Positions 63,360-64,000 of a DNA stretch of 64,000 nt are shown one piece after another. Both the position numbers and the translations under genes were made by a program. This stretch comes from Nocardioides sp. HDW12B (GTDB lineage: Bacteria; Actinomycetota; Actinomycetes; Propionibacteriales; Nocardioidaceae), in NCBI RefSeq assembly GCF_011299595.1, contig NZ_CP049867.1:2294001-2358000 (forward strand). The letters run 5' to 3'. Every line of letters starts with the position of its first letter. Within the stretch, counting starts at the first letter, position 1. The notes beneath the pieces are model-generated. The model saw only the letters and a program-made list of their open reading frames with translations. It made no database searches and was not told the origin of the DNA.

Positions 63360-64000
63360 ATGAGCCGCTCCTGGTCCCCCTCCCGGTTGCTGGCCAGCGG
63401 CGCCTCCATCGCCCTGGCCATCGCCGTGATGAACCTGGCGACCTACGCGTCGACGGTGCTGGCGGCGCGGCTGCTCGGCCCCCGGGAGTACGGCGGGTTC
63501 GCCGCGTTCACGGGCCTGCTGCTCGTCGTCGGGGTGCTCATGCTCGGTCTGCAGACCGCGGGCGCGCGCCGCGTCGCCGCCGACCCCGACCGGGTCGGCC
63601 AGATCGAGGGCATGCTGCTGCGGGTCACCTACCGCTGCGCCTGGGTCGTGCTCGGCATCTGTGCCCTGCTCACCCCGGTCTTCGAGATCGTGCTCGACCT
63701 GCGCAGCTGGGTGACCGCCGCCCTGGTGGCCCTGGTGGTCTGGCCGATGACGGTCGTCGGCGGCGTCTCCGGCATCCTCCAGGGCGAGCGCCGCTGGCCG
63801 CCGCTGGCGCTGCTCTACCTGACCATGGGCCTGTCACGGCTCGTGGCGACGCTGGTCCTGCTGTGGCAGCCGACCGAGACCGTCGCCGCGTTCAGCATGG
63901 TCGTCGGCTTCGCCGTCCCCGCCCTGGTGGGGTGGCTGGCGCTGCGCTCCGGCGCGGTCCGCCGCGACCCGTCGGGCACCGGGGAGCACACCTCGACGTC
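63360..64000 (+). CDS. Polysaccharide flippase-like membrane protein (3' end cut by window)
   Basis: The 213 visible residues cover the first six or so helices of an oligosaccharide flippase of the Wzx/MurJ/MATE-like superfamily. LATYASTVLAARLLGPREYGGFAAFTGLLL is typical of the first two helices, described here as the R-L-L-G-P-x-E-Y-G motif. ILQGERRW follows the fourth helix. It probably moves a lipid-linked glycan across the membrane; the rest of the gene and its cluster lie beyond the window. ATG 63360 is the start. Confidence 0.84.
   Translation, partial: MSRSWSPSRLLASGASIALAIAVMNLATYASTVLAARLLGPREYGGFAAFTGLLLVVGVLMLGLQTAGARRVAADPDRVGQIEGMLLRVTYRCAWVVLGICALLTPVFEIVLDLRSWVTAALVALVVWPMTVVGGVSGILQGERRWPPLALLYLTMGLSRLVATLVLLWQPTETVAAFSMVVGFAVPALVGWLALRSGAVRRDPSGTGEHTST

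Overview
The window is high-GC, gene-dense actinobacterial chromosome, most consistent with the Nocardioides group (family Nocardioidaceae). Pointers are a SepH cell-division protein, an LprG-P55 lipoprotein/exporter pair, a topoisomerase IV pair (ParC/ParE) with the DUF7455 protein beside it, a lysine-rich SigA, a REP13E12-type DUF222-HNH protein, DUF2510/DUF4236/excalibur proteins and many GTG starts. I count 56 protein genes, two of them cut by the window ends. There is no rRNA, tRNA, CRISPR array, prophage or insertion sequence that I can support.

Layout. 1-4.4 kb: inositol-phosphatase-like gene and ferrochelatase, divergent from an MFS exporter, then sepH. 4.4-12.4 kb: a fused reductase, a secreted lysyl oxidase, sulfurtransferase, thymidine kinase, small-molecule kinase, alkaline-phosphatase-like enzyme and DUF5998. 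12.4-26.7 kb: a protein/small-molecule acyltransferase (GNAT plus acyl-CoA synthetase) divergent from parC-lprG-P55-SucFer; then the HNH element, carbonic anhydrase, DUF2007, parE and DUF7455. 26.7-36 kb: methyltransferase and XRE-cupin repressor sharing an operator, membrane proteins, a large hybrid histidine kinase, a PAQR-type protein and a secreted PKD phosphoesterase. 36-40.5 kb: a sensory cluster of PP2C response regulator, CHASE3 kinase, Rcp1-like regulator and a solute-binding lipoprotein, with no transporter genes. 40.6-43.1 kb: an operon of a secreted excalibur protein, a DUF4236 protein and a DUF2510-nuclease-excalibur protein. 43.3-64 kb: sigA, DNA repair genes, a glutamate-cysteine ligase, dinB, the 5-oxoprolinase genes pxpABC, an oligopeptidase, a second sigma-70 gene, coaE, an adenylate-forming enzyme, a GlxA-type regulator, rpsA, methyltransferases and the start of a polysaccharide flippase.

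Expression. Many first genes have a TANNNT-like -10 box exactly 5-8 bases before the start codon, so they should give leaderless mRNAs; genes inside operons use ATGA/GTGA overlaps. The most unusual points are parE without any ATG/GTG/TTG start at the expected N-terminus (an ATC codon with an ideal ribosome binding site instead), a SepH lacking its usual N-terminal segment, the solute-binding-protein signalling cluster, and the excalibur/DUF4236/nuclease operon.
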